NCBI GenBank assembly: GCA_028694275.1
Contig: JAQUTS010000083.1
Coordinates: 1 to 7,528, forward strand
Source of the DNA: Candidatus Gastranaerophilales bacterium
GTDB lineage: Bacteria; Cyanobacteriota; Vampirovibrionia; Gastranaerophilales; CAJFVJ01
Reading direction: 5' to 3'
DNA length: 7,528 bases
Both the position numbers and the translations under genes were made by a program. Shown here piece after piece: positions 1 to 5,983 of the stretch. The notes under the pieces are model-generated. The model did no database searches, was not told the DNA's origin, and saw only the letters and a list, made by a program, of their open reading frames with translations. The first letter of the stretch is position 1. Every line of letters begins with the position of its first letter.

Positions 1-1132
1 TTATGTGGGTGAATATAATATCAATTTCATCAAATCTGCAATCAATCACGAACTTGAGCGTGAAGGGCAGGTTTATTTCTTGTATAACAGGGTTCAAAGT
101 ATTTATGAATTCAAAACCGAGCTCCAAAAACACCTTCCAAATGCCAGAATAGAAGTCGCTCATGGGCAGATGAATGAAAAAGAACTTGAAGAGTCTATTT
201 ATGCTTTTTCAAATCATGAAGTAGATATTCTTCTTTGTACGACTATTATTGAGTCGGGTCTTGATATCCCAAATGCCAATACTATTATTGTCTATGATGC
301 GGACAAATTTGGTTTGGCGCAGCTGTATCAGATTAGAGGGCGCGTCGGTCGAAGCGAAAGACAGGCTTATGCGTATTGTTTTTATCGTGAGGGCAAGGTT
401 CTTACTGATGAAGCCAGAAATAGGCTTTTGGCGATTAAAGATTTTACCACTCTGGGCAGCGGTTATCAAATTGCCATGCGTGATCTTGAAATACGCGGCA
501 TCGGGCATATATTGGGGCATAAGCAGCATGGGCATATGATTACTGTAGGGTTCGATACTTATTGCCAGCTTCTTGATGAAGCTGTAAAAGAAGCTCAAGG
601 TGAAAAAACAGTTCGAAAAACTCCGACAACGGTTGACATAAATATCACTGCCATTATTGATGATGAGTGGGTGGGTGATAAAGAGCAAAAAATCATCGAG
701 TATAAACGACTAGCGGATGTGAAGAGTTTGCGCGAACTTGAACTTATTACTCAGGAATGGGAGGATAGGTTCGGTAAGCTTCCTGATGGGGCCAAGAATT
801 TGATTCGTATTATCAAAATTCGACTTTTGGCTACAGATGTGGGTATTAGCGCAATACGTCAAACACCTTTGGGTATTCGGATAAGTACACCTTATTCTCA
901 GCCTGAGTGGGGATTTATAACCAAAACTTTACCAAAGGAAATTATCTCAAAACTCAAGTGGAATAAGGCTCCTGCTACAGTTTTGGATGCAAAATCTTAC
1001 ATAATACTTAATAATACTTATCTTTCACCGGAGGAAGTATTTAACATATTGGAAAGTTTATTTTATCATATAGGAAAGTTACAAAATTCGTTCTCTAATG
1101 AAACAGATGAGAAGATTAAGGAGTTTTTATAA
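1..1132 (+). CDS. mfd: Transcription-repair coupling factor Mfd, C-terminal third (5' end outside window)
   Basis: Mfd is a DNA translocase that pushes stalled RNA polymerase off damaged DNA and recruits UvrA. Only the last 376 or so residues of a protein that is usually about 1,150 long are present. The reading frame is open to the left edge, so the GTG at position 5 is an internal Val codon and not a start. In order, counting from that codon, I see the second RecA-like lobe with helicase motif V (TTIIESGLDIPNA, residues 79-91) and motif VI (QIRGRVGRS, 109-117). The TRG translocation motif follows at about 150-176 (LGSGYQIAMRDLEIRG, then a conserved Gln in GHKQHG), and then the D7-like C-terminal domain. 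The TAA stop overlaps the ATG of the next gene by 1 nt (TAATG), suggesting translational coupling. Family assignment is secure. Confidence 0.97.
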   Translation, partial: YVGEYNINFIKSAINHELEREGQVYFLYNRVQSIYEFKTELQKHLPNARIEVAHGQMNEKELEESIYAFSNHEVDILLCTTIIESGLDIPNANTIIVYDADKFGLAQLYQIRGRVGRSERQAYAYCFYREGKVLTDEARNRLLAIKDFTTLGSGYQIAMRDLEIRGIGHILGHKQHGHMITVGFDTYCQLLDEAVKEAQGEKTVRKTPTTVDINITAIIDDEWVGDKEQKIIEYKRLADVKSLRELELITQEWEDRFGKLPDGAKNLIRIIKIRLLATDVGISAIRQTPLGIRISTPYSQPEWGFITKTLPKEIISKLKWNKAPATVLDAKSYIILNNTYLSPEEVFNILESLFYHIGKLQNSFSNETDEKIKEFL

Positions 1133-2241
1133 TGAAGAAGTTTTTATCAGTTTTAATACTTATGGTTGCAGTAATGTGCACGGGGTGTTCTCTTTTCAAG
1201 ACGGATGAAGCTCTTATTACGGTGAATGGTCATCCTGTGACGAAAAAAGACTATGATGATTTGTTCAAACTTCAGAATACTTCTCAAGTTGATCCTGAGA
1301 AAAATCAGGGTTTGTATCTGATAATCAAGCACAATGTTGTATCAGAACTTGTGATTAAACAATTGATAAAAGAAGAAGTAAAAGCTCATCGTATCAAGGT
1401 TTCTGCTGATGAGATTGGCAAATCTTTAAATGATGCTTACGCACAATTGGGCGGTCAAGAGCAATTTGATAAATTTATCAAAAATGTTTACGGAATAAAT
1501 GAAAATGACTTTAAAAAGACTCTTAAAGAAGAAATTGAAGTGAATAAACTCATAGATAAAATCGCACCTTTCTCTAAAACGTCTGATGGTGAGGCAAAAG
1601 GATTTTATCAAAAAAATAAAGAAGCTTTGTTCAATCAGCCTAAAACGGTTCGTGCTTCTCATATTTTGATTATGGCAAATCGTGATGATATTTTGAAAGA
1701 AATCAAAAACAAACACCGCAATATGTCTAATCTTGAGGCATCACGTCAGGCTACTGATAAAATGAATCAGATTAAAGCAAAAGCCGAGTCCGTTTTGAAG
1801 TTGGCATTGGCAAATCCTGAGGGATTTGACAAACTTGCTGCGCAGTATTCAGAAGATACTCAAACTTCTAAAAAAGGCGGCGATTTGAATTTCTTCTCTT
1901 ATGATGAAATGACAAAATCCTTCGCTGATGCTGCTTTTAATACTAAGCCAAGTAATATTTATGACAAAGTTGTTCAGACCGATTACGGGTTTCATATTAT
2001 AAAAGTTACTGACCGCAAAGAAGCCGGTATAGTGCCTTTTGATGAAGTCAAGGCTGAGATCAAAGCTAAATTGACTCAAGACAAAAAAAATAAAGCGTTT
2101 CAGGCTTATATTAACAGCAAGTTGGCAAAAGCCACTATCAAATACAAAGATTCTCAGTACGATCCAAAAGTTATTGAAAAACAACTTAAAGAAGTTGCTA
2201 AAAACTTCACGCAGTCTGATTTAAAGGGGTTGAAAAAATAA
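1132..2241 (+). CDS. PpiC/parvulin-type peptidyl-prolyl isomerase, putative lipoprotein (SurA/PrsA-like chaperone)
   Basis: This is a predicted exported foldase that would help proteins fold in the periplasm, plausibly outer-membrane proteins. The N-terminus has a KK-start and a hydrophobic stretch (residues 4-15) ending in CTGC, so Cys19 could be a lipidation site. The Cys at -3 is atypical for a lipobox. Residues about 25-160 form a charged, helical SurA_N-like region opening with ITVNGHPVTKKDYDDL. Residues 171-294 form the parvulin domain, with RASHILI (174-180), FDKLAAQYSED (232-242), KKGGDLNFFS (247-256) and TDYGFHIIKV (283-292). A charged insertion of about 40 residues separates the first strand from the following helix. 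The start is supported by AAGGAG at 1118-1123, 8 nt upstream. SurA and PrsA differ mainly in overall architecture, so I leave the symbol blank. Confidence 0.9.
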   Translation: MKKFLSVLILMVAVMCTGCSLFKTDEALITVNGHPVTKKDYDDLFKLQNTSQVDPEKNQGLYLIIKHNVVSELVIKQLIKEEVKAHRIKVSADEIGKSLNDAYAQLGGQEQFDKFIKNVYGINENDFKKTLKEEIEVNKLIDKIAPFSKTSDGEAKGFYQKNKEALFNQPKTVRASHILIMANRDDILKEIKNKHRNMSNLEASRQATDKMNQIKAKAESVLKLALANPEGFDKLAAQYSEDTQTSKKGGDLNFFSYDEMTKSFADAAFNTKPSNIYDKVVQTDYGFHIIKVTDRKEAGIVPFDEVKAEIKAKLTQDKKNKAFQAYINSKLAKATIKYKDSQYDPKVIEKQLKEVAKNFTQSDLKGLKK

Positions 2242-2242
2242 A

Positions 2243-2713
2243 ATGGGACAAGTAATAGACAGAAAAAATCTCAATGACGCAGTTTTGACAGAAAAGGCTT
2301 CGAACAAAAAAATCGTCAGCACAAACGGTTGCTTTGATATTTTGCATGTGGGACATGTCAGGTATCTTCAAGAGTCAAAAAAACAAGGGGACGTTTTGAT
2401 AGTATGCCTAAATTCAGATTCTTCTGTAAAGAGGCTCAAGGGCGAAAACAGACCTGTTAATAATGAAGCTGACAGAGCAGAAGTCTTGGCCGCGTTGGGA
2501 TGTGTAGATTATGTAGTTATTTTTGATGAGGATACACCATGTAATCTTATTGAAATAATCAAACCTGATGTCCACACTAAAGGTGGTGACTACAATCCTG
2601 ATAATTTACCCGAAACTAAGGTTATCACCGAAAATGGCGGGAAACTTGTTTTTATTAATTTTGTAGAAGGCAAATCAACAACTTCTACCATTGAAAAGAT
2701 GAAGCTGTGTTAA
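2243..2713 (+). CDS. rfaE2: D-glycero-beta-D-manno-heptose 1-phosphate adenylyltransferase (stand-alone RfaE domain II)
   Basis: This cytoplasmic nucleotidyltransferase would join a nucleotide to heptose 1-phosphate, giving ADP-heptose for the LPS inner core. The 156-residue protein is one cytidylyltransferase-like domain. It shows the start of the fold at STNGCFDILHVGH with the nucleotide-binding HVGH at 35-38, then VCLNSDSSVKRLKG (54-67), the Arg-containing RPVNNEADRAEVLAALGCVD segment (70-89), KGGDY (113-117) and the closing EGKSTTSTIE (142-151). In E. coli the same domain is the C-terminal half of bifunctional HldE; here the kinase domain is absent and presumably encoded elsewhere. The gene begins 1 nt after the previous stop. 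The only purine-rich site (AAAGGGG, 2223-2229) lies 13 nt upstream, which is far, so coupled reinitiation is plausible. Nucleotide specificity (ATP or another NTP) cannot be read from the sequence. Confidence 0.9.
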   Translation: MGQVIDRKNLNDAVLTEKASNKKIVSTNGCFDILHVGHVRYLQESKKQGDVLIVCLNSDSSVKRLKGENRPVNNEADRAEVLAALGCVDYVVIFDEDTPCNLIEIIKPDVHTKGGDYNPDNLPETKVITENGGKLVFINFVEGKSTTSTIEKMKLC

Positions 2714-2717
2714 ATTT

Positions 2718-2746
2718 TTGCTCATAATGGGCTTTTTGAGTAGAAT
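2718..2746 (+). promoter_or_regulatory. Possible sigma70-type promoter ahead of lpxD
   Basis: In the 66-nt gap between rfaE2 and lpxD, TTGCTC (2718-2723) and TAGAAT (2741-2746) are separated by 17 nt. The -10 matches the consensus at 5 of 6 positions and the -35 at only 3 of 6. This gap is the one break in an otherwise packed rightward block, so a promoter here is reasonable. In AT-rich DNA such matches are common by chance. No terminator is evident in the same gap, so read-through from mfd is also possible. Confidence 0.33.
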
Positions 2747-2761
2747 ATAAATAGATTTTTT

Positions 2762-2772
2762 AGGGGGAAGGA
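2762..2772 (+). promoter_or_regulatory. Ribosome binding site of lpxD
   Basis: A purine run, AGGGGGAAGGA, ends 7 nt before the ATG at 2780. It is the most extended Shine-Dalgarno-like stretch in the rightward block and fixes the lpxD start. Confidence 0.75.
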
Positions 2773-2779
2773 TAAAAAT

Positions 2780-3871
2780 ATGACAAAGAGTTATTCGCTT
2801 GATGAAATAAATGCAATTATTGGCGGCATATTAAATAAAGTTGAAGATATCAAAATAGAAAAGCTTTCACCTCCTTTGTTGGCGGATGATTCTACTCTTG
2901 CTTTGGCTTTGTCGGAAGAAGAAATTCACAATCTTCAAATGAGTGATGCTAAAGCTGCTTTGGTTCCTTTTGGAGCCGGCTTGGAGCATATTACTACAAT
3001 CGAAGTTGAAAGACCTCGTTTGGCTATGATGAAGTTGTTGCATCTTTTTTATACTCCTCCTCAAACGCATCATGGTATTCACGCAAGTGCGGTTGTAGAT
3101 CCTACGGCAGTGATTGAAGAAGGGGTTTCTATCGGGCCTAATGTTGTTGTTTGCCGAAATGTTAAAATTGCTAAAGGTACAAAATTGGTTGCCAATGTGT
3201 ATGTGGGACAAGGAGCCCAAATCGGCTGCAATTGTCTTTTTCACCCGGGGGTTAATATAGGTGATGCGGTTAAAATCGGAAATAACGTCATTATTAATCA
3301 AGGAGCCAGCGTCGGCGCAGATGGGTTTAGCTTTGTTACCGAAACCCAAAGTACTGTCGAAGCCGCAAAAGAACAAGGTTCTACTGATGGTGATTTTTCT
3401 ACTCAGAAAATTTATAAAATTCCATCAATTGGATCTGTTGAGATTAAAGATGATGTGGAAATCGGTGCAAATGCAACAATTGATAGAGGTACCGTAGAAA
3501 ATACAATTATCGGAAAAGGTACCAAAATAGATAATTTGGTTATGATTGCGCACAACTGTAAGGTCGGCGAAAATTGCATGATTATATCGCAAGTTGGTGT
3601 TGCAGGAAGCTGTAATATCGGTGATAGGGTTGTTTTGGCAGGACAAGTCGGTATGGCTGATCATGTCAATATTGGAGCTGATTCGATTGTTATGGCTCAA
3701 TCAGGCGTGAGCAAAAGTATTCCGGCTAAGAGCATAGTATTTGGTTCGCCTGCTATGCCGAGAAAAGAATATATCAAACAGATGAAAACACTGAAAGATG
3801 CTGAGTTTTTGATAAAAGAATTCAAAAAATACAAACCGCTTCTTGATCAGTTTGTGGAGTCTCAAGAGTAA
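2780..3871 (+). CDS. lpxD: UDP-3-O-(3-hydroxyacyl)glucosamine N-acyltransferase LpxD
   Basis: LpxD adds the second 3-hydroxyacyl chain, to the 2-amino group of UDP-3-O-acyl-glucosamine, in the third step of lipid A synthesis. The 363-residue protein has a small N-terminal uridine-binding-type domain (about 1-97), a long left-handed beta-helix of hexapeptide repeats (about 100-325, e.g. AVIEEGVSIGPNVVV) and a C-terminal helical tail (about 327-360). The catalytic His is expected at His258 in MIAHNC, matching the family's IAHN motif. DVEIGANATIDRG (225-237) is also diagnostic. Two features are unusual: the GADGFGF motif reads GADGFSF (179-185), and a charged loop of 26 residues (187-212) stands where about 7 are usual. 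The TAA overlaps the lpxC ATG by 1 nt. LpxA is the related alternative, but the N-terminal domain, IAHN motif and position favour LpxD. Confidence 0.95.
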   Translation: MTKSYSLDEINAIIGGILNKVEDIKIEKLSPPLLADDSTLALALSEEEIHNLQMSDAKAALVPFGAGLEHITTIEVERPRLAMMKLLHLFYTPPQTHHGIHASAVVDPTAVIEEGVSIGPNVVVCRNVKIAKGTKLVANVYVGQGAQIGCNCLFHPGVNIGDAVKIGNNVIINQGASVGADGFSFVTETQSTVEAAKEQGSTDGDFSTQKIYKIPSIGSVEIKDDVEIGANATIDRGTVENTIIGKGTKIDNLVMIAHNCKVGENCMIISQVGVAGSCNIGDRVVLAGQVGMADHVNIGADSIVMAQSGVSKSIPAKSIVFGSPAMPRKEYIKQMKTLKDAEFLIKEFKKYKPLLDQFVESQE

Positions 3872-4674
3872 TGGGATCAATCCAAAAAGAAATCAAAATA
3901 TCAGGTGTGGGCCTTATGGGGGGCGAAAAATGCGATGTTCAAATTTTTCCTTCTGACAAAAAAGGTATAAGATTTTTTACCCCAAATGCTAAAGAACCCA
4001 TCGAGGCAGTTGTTGAAAATGTCGTTTCTACTCAAAACTGCGTTGTTTTGGCTAATCAGTACGGACAAGTGCGTTTAGTGGAGCATTTTATGGCGGCTTG
4101 TTCTATATGCGGGATAGATTCTCTTGATGTGTGTTTATCAGGTTTGGAGATGCCTATACTTGACGGAAGTGCAAAAAAATGGCTTGAGCTTTTTAATGCT
4201 GCAGGTTTTGCGCGCAGTGTTACTTCTGTCAAAATTGAAAAATCTTTGTTTTATCAAAGTGAAGAAACTGTTATAAGTATTCTTCCTTCTGATAAGCTTA
4301 ATGTTACTTATCTGATTGATTTTAATCATCCTGATCTTAAACAAAGATGGGTTCAATCAGATTTGTCTGATATTGCAGAGATTTCTGAGGCAAGGACATT
4401 TGGTTATTTGAAAGACTTGGAAAAGTTTCAGCAGATGGGTCTTGCTAAAGGTGCAAGCCTAGAAAATACCCTCGGGCTTACTGATGATGGTTATACCAAT
4501 GCTTTGAGATCTGATTTTGAGCCCTTAAAACATAAGATATTGGATTTGTTAGGTGATTTTAAGCTTGCAGGCATAAATATCAGTGATTTGAAAGCTAATA
4601 TTATTGCCAAAAAAGCAGGACATGCTTCTCATATAGAGATGGCTAAAATTTTGAAACGTGAATTGAGTTTATAA
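3871..4674 (+). CDS. lpxC: UDP-3-O-acyl-N-acetylglucosamine deacetylase LpxC
   Basis: LpxC is the Zn-dependent deacetylase that commits UDP-3-O-acyl-GlcNAc to lipid A synthesis. At 267 residues it is shorter than the E. coli type (about 305) and has no C-terminal FabZ fusion. Visible catalytic parts are the VEH motif (Glu71 as presumed general base, His72 as Zn ligand), HKILD with His221 and Asp225 as the other two Zn ligands and Lys222 beside them, and His251 in AGHASH as the likely general acid. PILDGSAKKW (95-104) and EARTFGY (173-179) are also family hallmarks. The N-terminal GVGLHxG motif reads GVGLMGG (12-18), so the usual His is Met16. Start ATG at 3871 overlaps the lpxD stop, implying translational coupling. 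The metal site is intact, so an active enzyme is expected. Confidence 0.95.
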   Translation: MGSIQKEIKISGVGLMGGEKCDVQIFPSDKKGIRFFTPNAKEPIEAVVENVVSTQNCVVLANQYGQVRLVEHFMAACSICGIDSLDVCLSGLEMPILDGSAKKWLELFNAAGFARSVTSVKIEKSLFYQSEETVISILPSDKLNVTYLIDFNHPDLKQRWVQSDLSDIAEISEARTFGYLKDLEKFQQMGLAKGASLENTLGLTDDGYTNALRSDFEPLKHKILDLLGDFKLAGINISDLKANIIAKKAGHASHIEMAKILKRELSL

Positions 4675-4678
4675 GGAG
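4673..4678 (+). promoter_or_regulatory. Ribosome binding site of fabZ, deciding its start
   Basis: AAGGAG overlaps the lpxC stop codon. It lies 7 nt before the ATG at 4686 but only 4 nt before an in-frame TTG at 4683, so the ATG is the better start. Confidence 0.8.
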
Positions 4679-4685
4679 ATATTTG

Positions 4686-5129
4686 ATGAGTGAAGAGACT
4701 TTTGTGACATACGACATCCAAGAAATTATGAAACTTTTGCCGCATAGGTTTCCGTTTTTGTTAGTGGATAAAGTGACAAAATGCATCCCCGGTAAAAGGG
4801 TCGAAGGTTATAAAAATGTGTCAGTGAATGAGCCTCAATTTACAGGGCATTTTCCCGAAAACCCTGTTATGCCAGGTGTTTTGCAGATTGAAGCTATGGC
4901 TCAATTGAGTATCATAATTCTTAAAAGCGTACCGGGATATGAAAATAAATTGGCTTTATTCGCTGGTATAGATAGTGCAAGATTCAAAAAGGTTGTTATG
5001 CCCGGTGATAAACTGGAAATGACAGCAGAAATAGTTAAGCAAAAGGGCCCCATCGCCAAATGTAAGTGTACAGCTTCTGTTGACGGAAAACTTGTTACTG
5101 AGGCCGAGTTAATGTGCGCAATGCAATAG
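4686..5129 (+). CDS. fabZ: 3-hydroxyacyl-[ACP] dehydratase FabZ
   Basis: FabZ dehydrates (3R)-hydroxyacyl-ACP to trans-2-enoyl-ACP in fatty acid elongation. From the ATG at 4686 the protein has 147 residues, the normal length for this single hot-dog fold. Diagnostic motifs are LLPHRFPFLLVDKV (17-30), GHFPENPVMPGVLQIEAMAQ (54-73) with catalytic His55 and Glu69, and FAGIDSARFKKVVMPGD (92-108). It sits 11 nt after lpxC and 12 nt before lpxA. This position makes sense because FabZ competes with LpxA and LpxD for 3-hydroxyacyl-ACP, so shared expression balances membrane phospholipid against lipid A. Its stop is TAG; the other complete genes end in TAA. Confidence 0.97.
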   Translation: MSEETFVTYDIQEIMKLLPHRFPFLLVDKVTKCIPGKRVEGYKNVSVNEPQFTGHFPENPVMPGVLQIEAMAQLSIIILKSVPGYENKLALFAGIDSARFKKVVMPGDKLEMTAEIVKQKGPIAKCKCTASVDGKLVTEAELMCAMQ

Positions 5130-5141
5130 AAGAGGTTTATT

Positions 5142-5918
5142 ATGAGCAAAATTCATAGTAGTGCGATAGTTCATCCTTCCGCTCAAATCGGAAAAGATGT
5201 TGAAATAGGTGCTTTTTCTGTCATCGGAGAGGGTGTTACTCTCGGTGATGGCGTGGTTTTGAGAAATAACGTAAGTGTGGAATTCGCTAAAATTGGTGAA
5301 AATACCATCATTTCAGCGGGGGCTGTAATCGGTTCAGAACCGCAAGACCTTAGCTATAAAGGCGAAAAGACAGGTGTTATTATTGGTAAAAATTGCCAAA
5401 TCAGAGAATACGTTACTGTCAATAGAGCGGCTCATGAGGGAAATACAATCGTCGGGGACAATTGCCTTTTGATGATTAACTCTCATGTGGGTCATAATAC
5501 TGTTCTTGAGGATAGTGTTATTTTGGCTAATGGCGTCACTTTGGCGGGACATGTCCTTGTTGAATACGGTGCTTTTTTAGGTGGCATTTTGGTTGTTCAC
5601 CAAAATTGCAAGGTCGGTAAGATGGCTATTATGAGCGGTTTTTCCGGAACAAGACAAGATGTTCCGCCATTTGCAAAATCTGAGAGCGCACCTGCTGTAA
5701 TTGCAGGTATGAATACTGTCGGGATGAAAAGACGCGGTTTTTCTCAAGAGGATAGAAATTTGATAAAAGAAGCATACAAATTGTTATTTTATTCAAATCT
5801 TAATACTACTCAGGCAATTGAAAAAATCGAAGCTGAGCTTGATTGTACTAATGAGCATATCATGCACCTTGTTGATTTCGTAAAAACAAGTAAGCGTGGG
5901 ATTATCAAAGCTCACTAA
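5142..5918 (+). CDS. lpxA: Acyl-[ACP]-UDP-N-acetylglucosamine O-acyltransferase LpxA
   Basis: LpxA transfers a 3-hydroxyacyl chain from ACP to the 3-OH of UDP-GlcNAc, the first step of lipid A synthesis. The 258-residue length is typical. Residues 1 to about 190 form the hexapeptide-repeat beta-helix and the remainder is a helical C-terminal domain (NLIKEAYKLLFYSN, 206-219). By motif alignment from memory with E. coli LpxA, His118 in MINSHVGHN is the catalytic base (E. coli His125), His137 in LAGHV and His153 in VVHQN match His144 and His160, and KRRGF (196-200) contains the Arg equivalent to Arg204. Gly166 falls at the position of the E. coli acyl-chain ruler Gly173. The RBS is AGAGG at 5131-5135. 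This is the last gene of the cluster, with a terminator 15 nt downstream and no lpxB. Confidence 0.96.
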   Translation: MSKIHSSAIVHPSAQIGKDVEIGAFSVIGEGVTLGDGVVLRNNVSVEFAKIGENTIISAGAVIGSEPQDLSYKGEKTGVIIGKNCQIREYVTVNRAAHEGNTIVGDNCLLMINSHVGHNTVLEDSVILANGVTLAGHVLVEYGAFLGGILVVHQNCKVGKMAIMSGFSGTRQDVPPFAKSESAPAVIAGMNTVGMKRRGFSQEDRNLIKEAYKLLFYSNLNTTQAIEKIEAELDCTNEHIMHLVDFVKTSKRGIIKAH

Positions 5919-5933
5919 AATCTAAAATAAGAC

Positions 5934-5965
5934 AAAAAGCCCTCACATAAAATGAGGGCTTTTTT
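5934..5965. terminator. Bidirectional intrinsic terminator between lpxA and the FAS1 gene
   Basis: A perfect 12-bp inverted repeat pairs AAAAAGCCCTCA (5934-5945) with TGAGGGCTTTTT (5953-5964) around a 7-nt A-rich loop. The core is a 7-bp GCCCTCA stem. It is followed by a T-run on the plus strand and, because of the leading A-run, by a T-run on the minus strand. It lies between two convergent genes (lpxA stop at 5918, FAS1 stop at 5984), so it can end transcription from both sides. Confidence 0.92.
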
Positions 5966-5983
5966 GCGGAATTGAGTATTGAA

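Noticed and set aside
5..7. GTG at position 5 as a start codon for the first gene
   Set aside because: The frame is open to the left edge and the encoded protein begins in the middle of the Mfd translocase module, so the gene is truncated by the window.
2721..2740. Possible terminator hairpin between rfaE2 and lpxD
   Set aside because: CTCA and TGAG form only a 4-bp stem around a long loop, and no T-run follows it.
2867..3376. Minus-strand open frame of 169 residues inside lpxD
   Set aside because: It lies wholly within a clear LpxD frame, shows no recognisable motif and is a product of the codon bias on the other strand.
4683..4685. TTG as the fabZ start
   Set aside because: The Shine-Dalgarno site AAGGAG lies only 4 nt away; the ATG at 4686 has 7 nt spacing and gives the usual FabZ N-terminus.
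2780..5918. Horizontally acquired or mobile origin for the lpx block
   Set aside because: Base composition and codon use look like those of mfd and cysE, no transposase or repeats flank the block, and the genes are core envelope functions.
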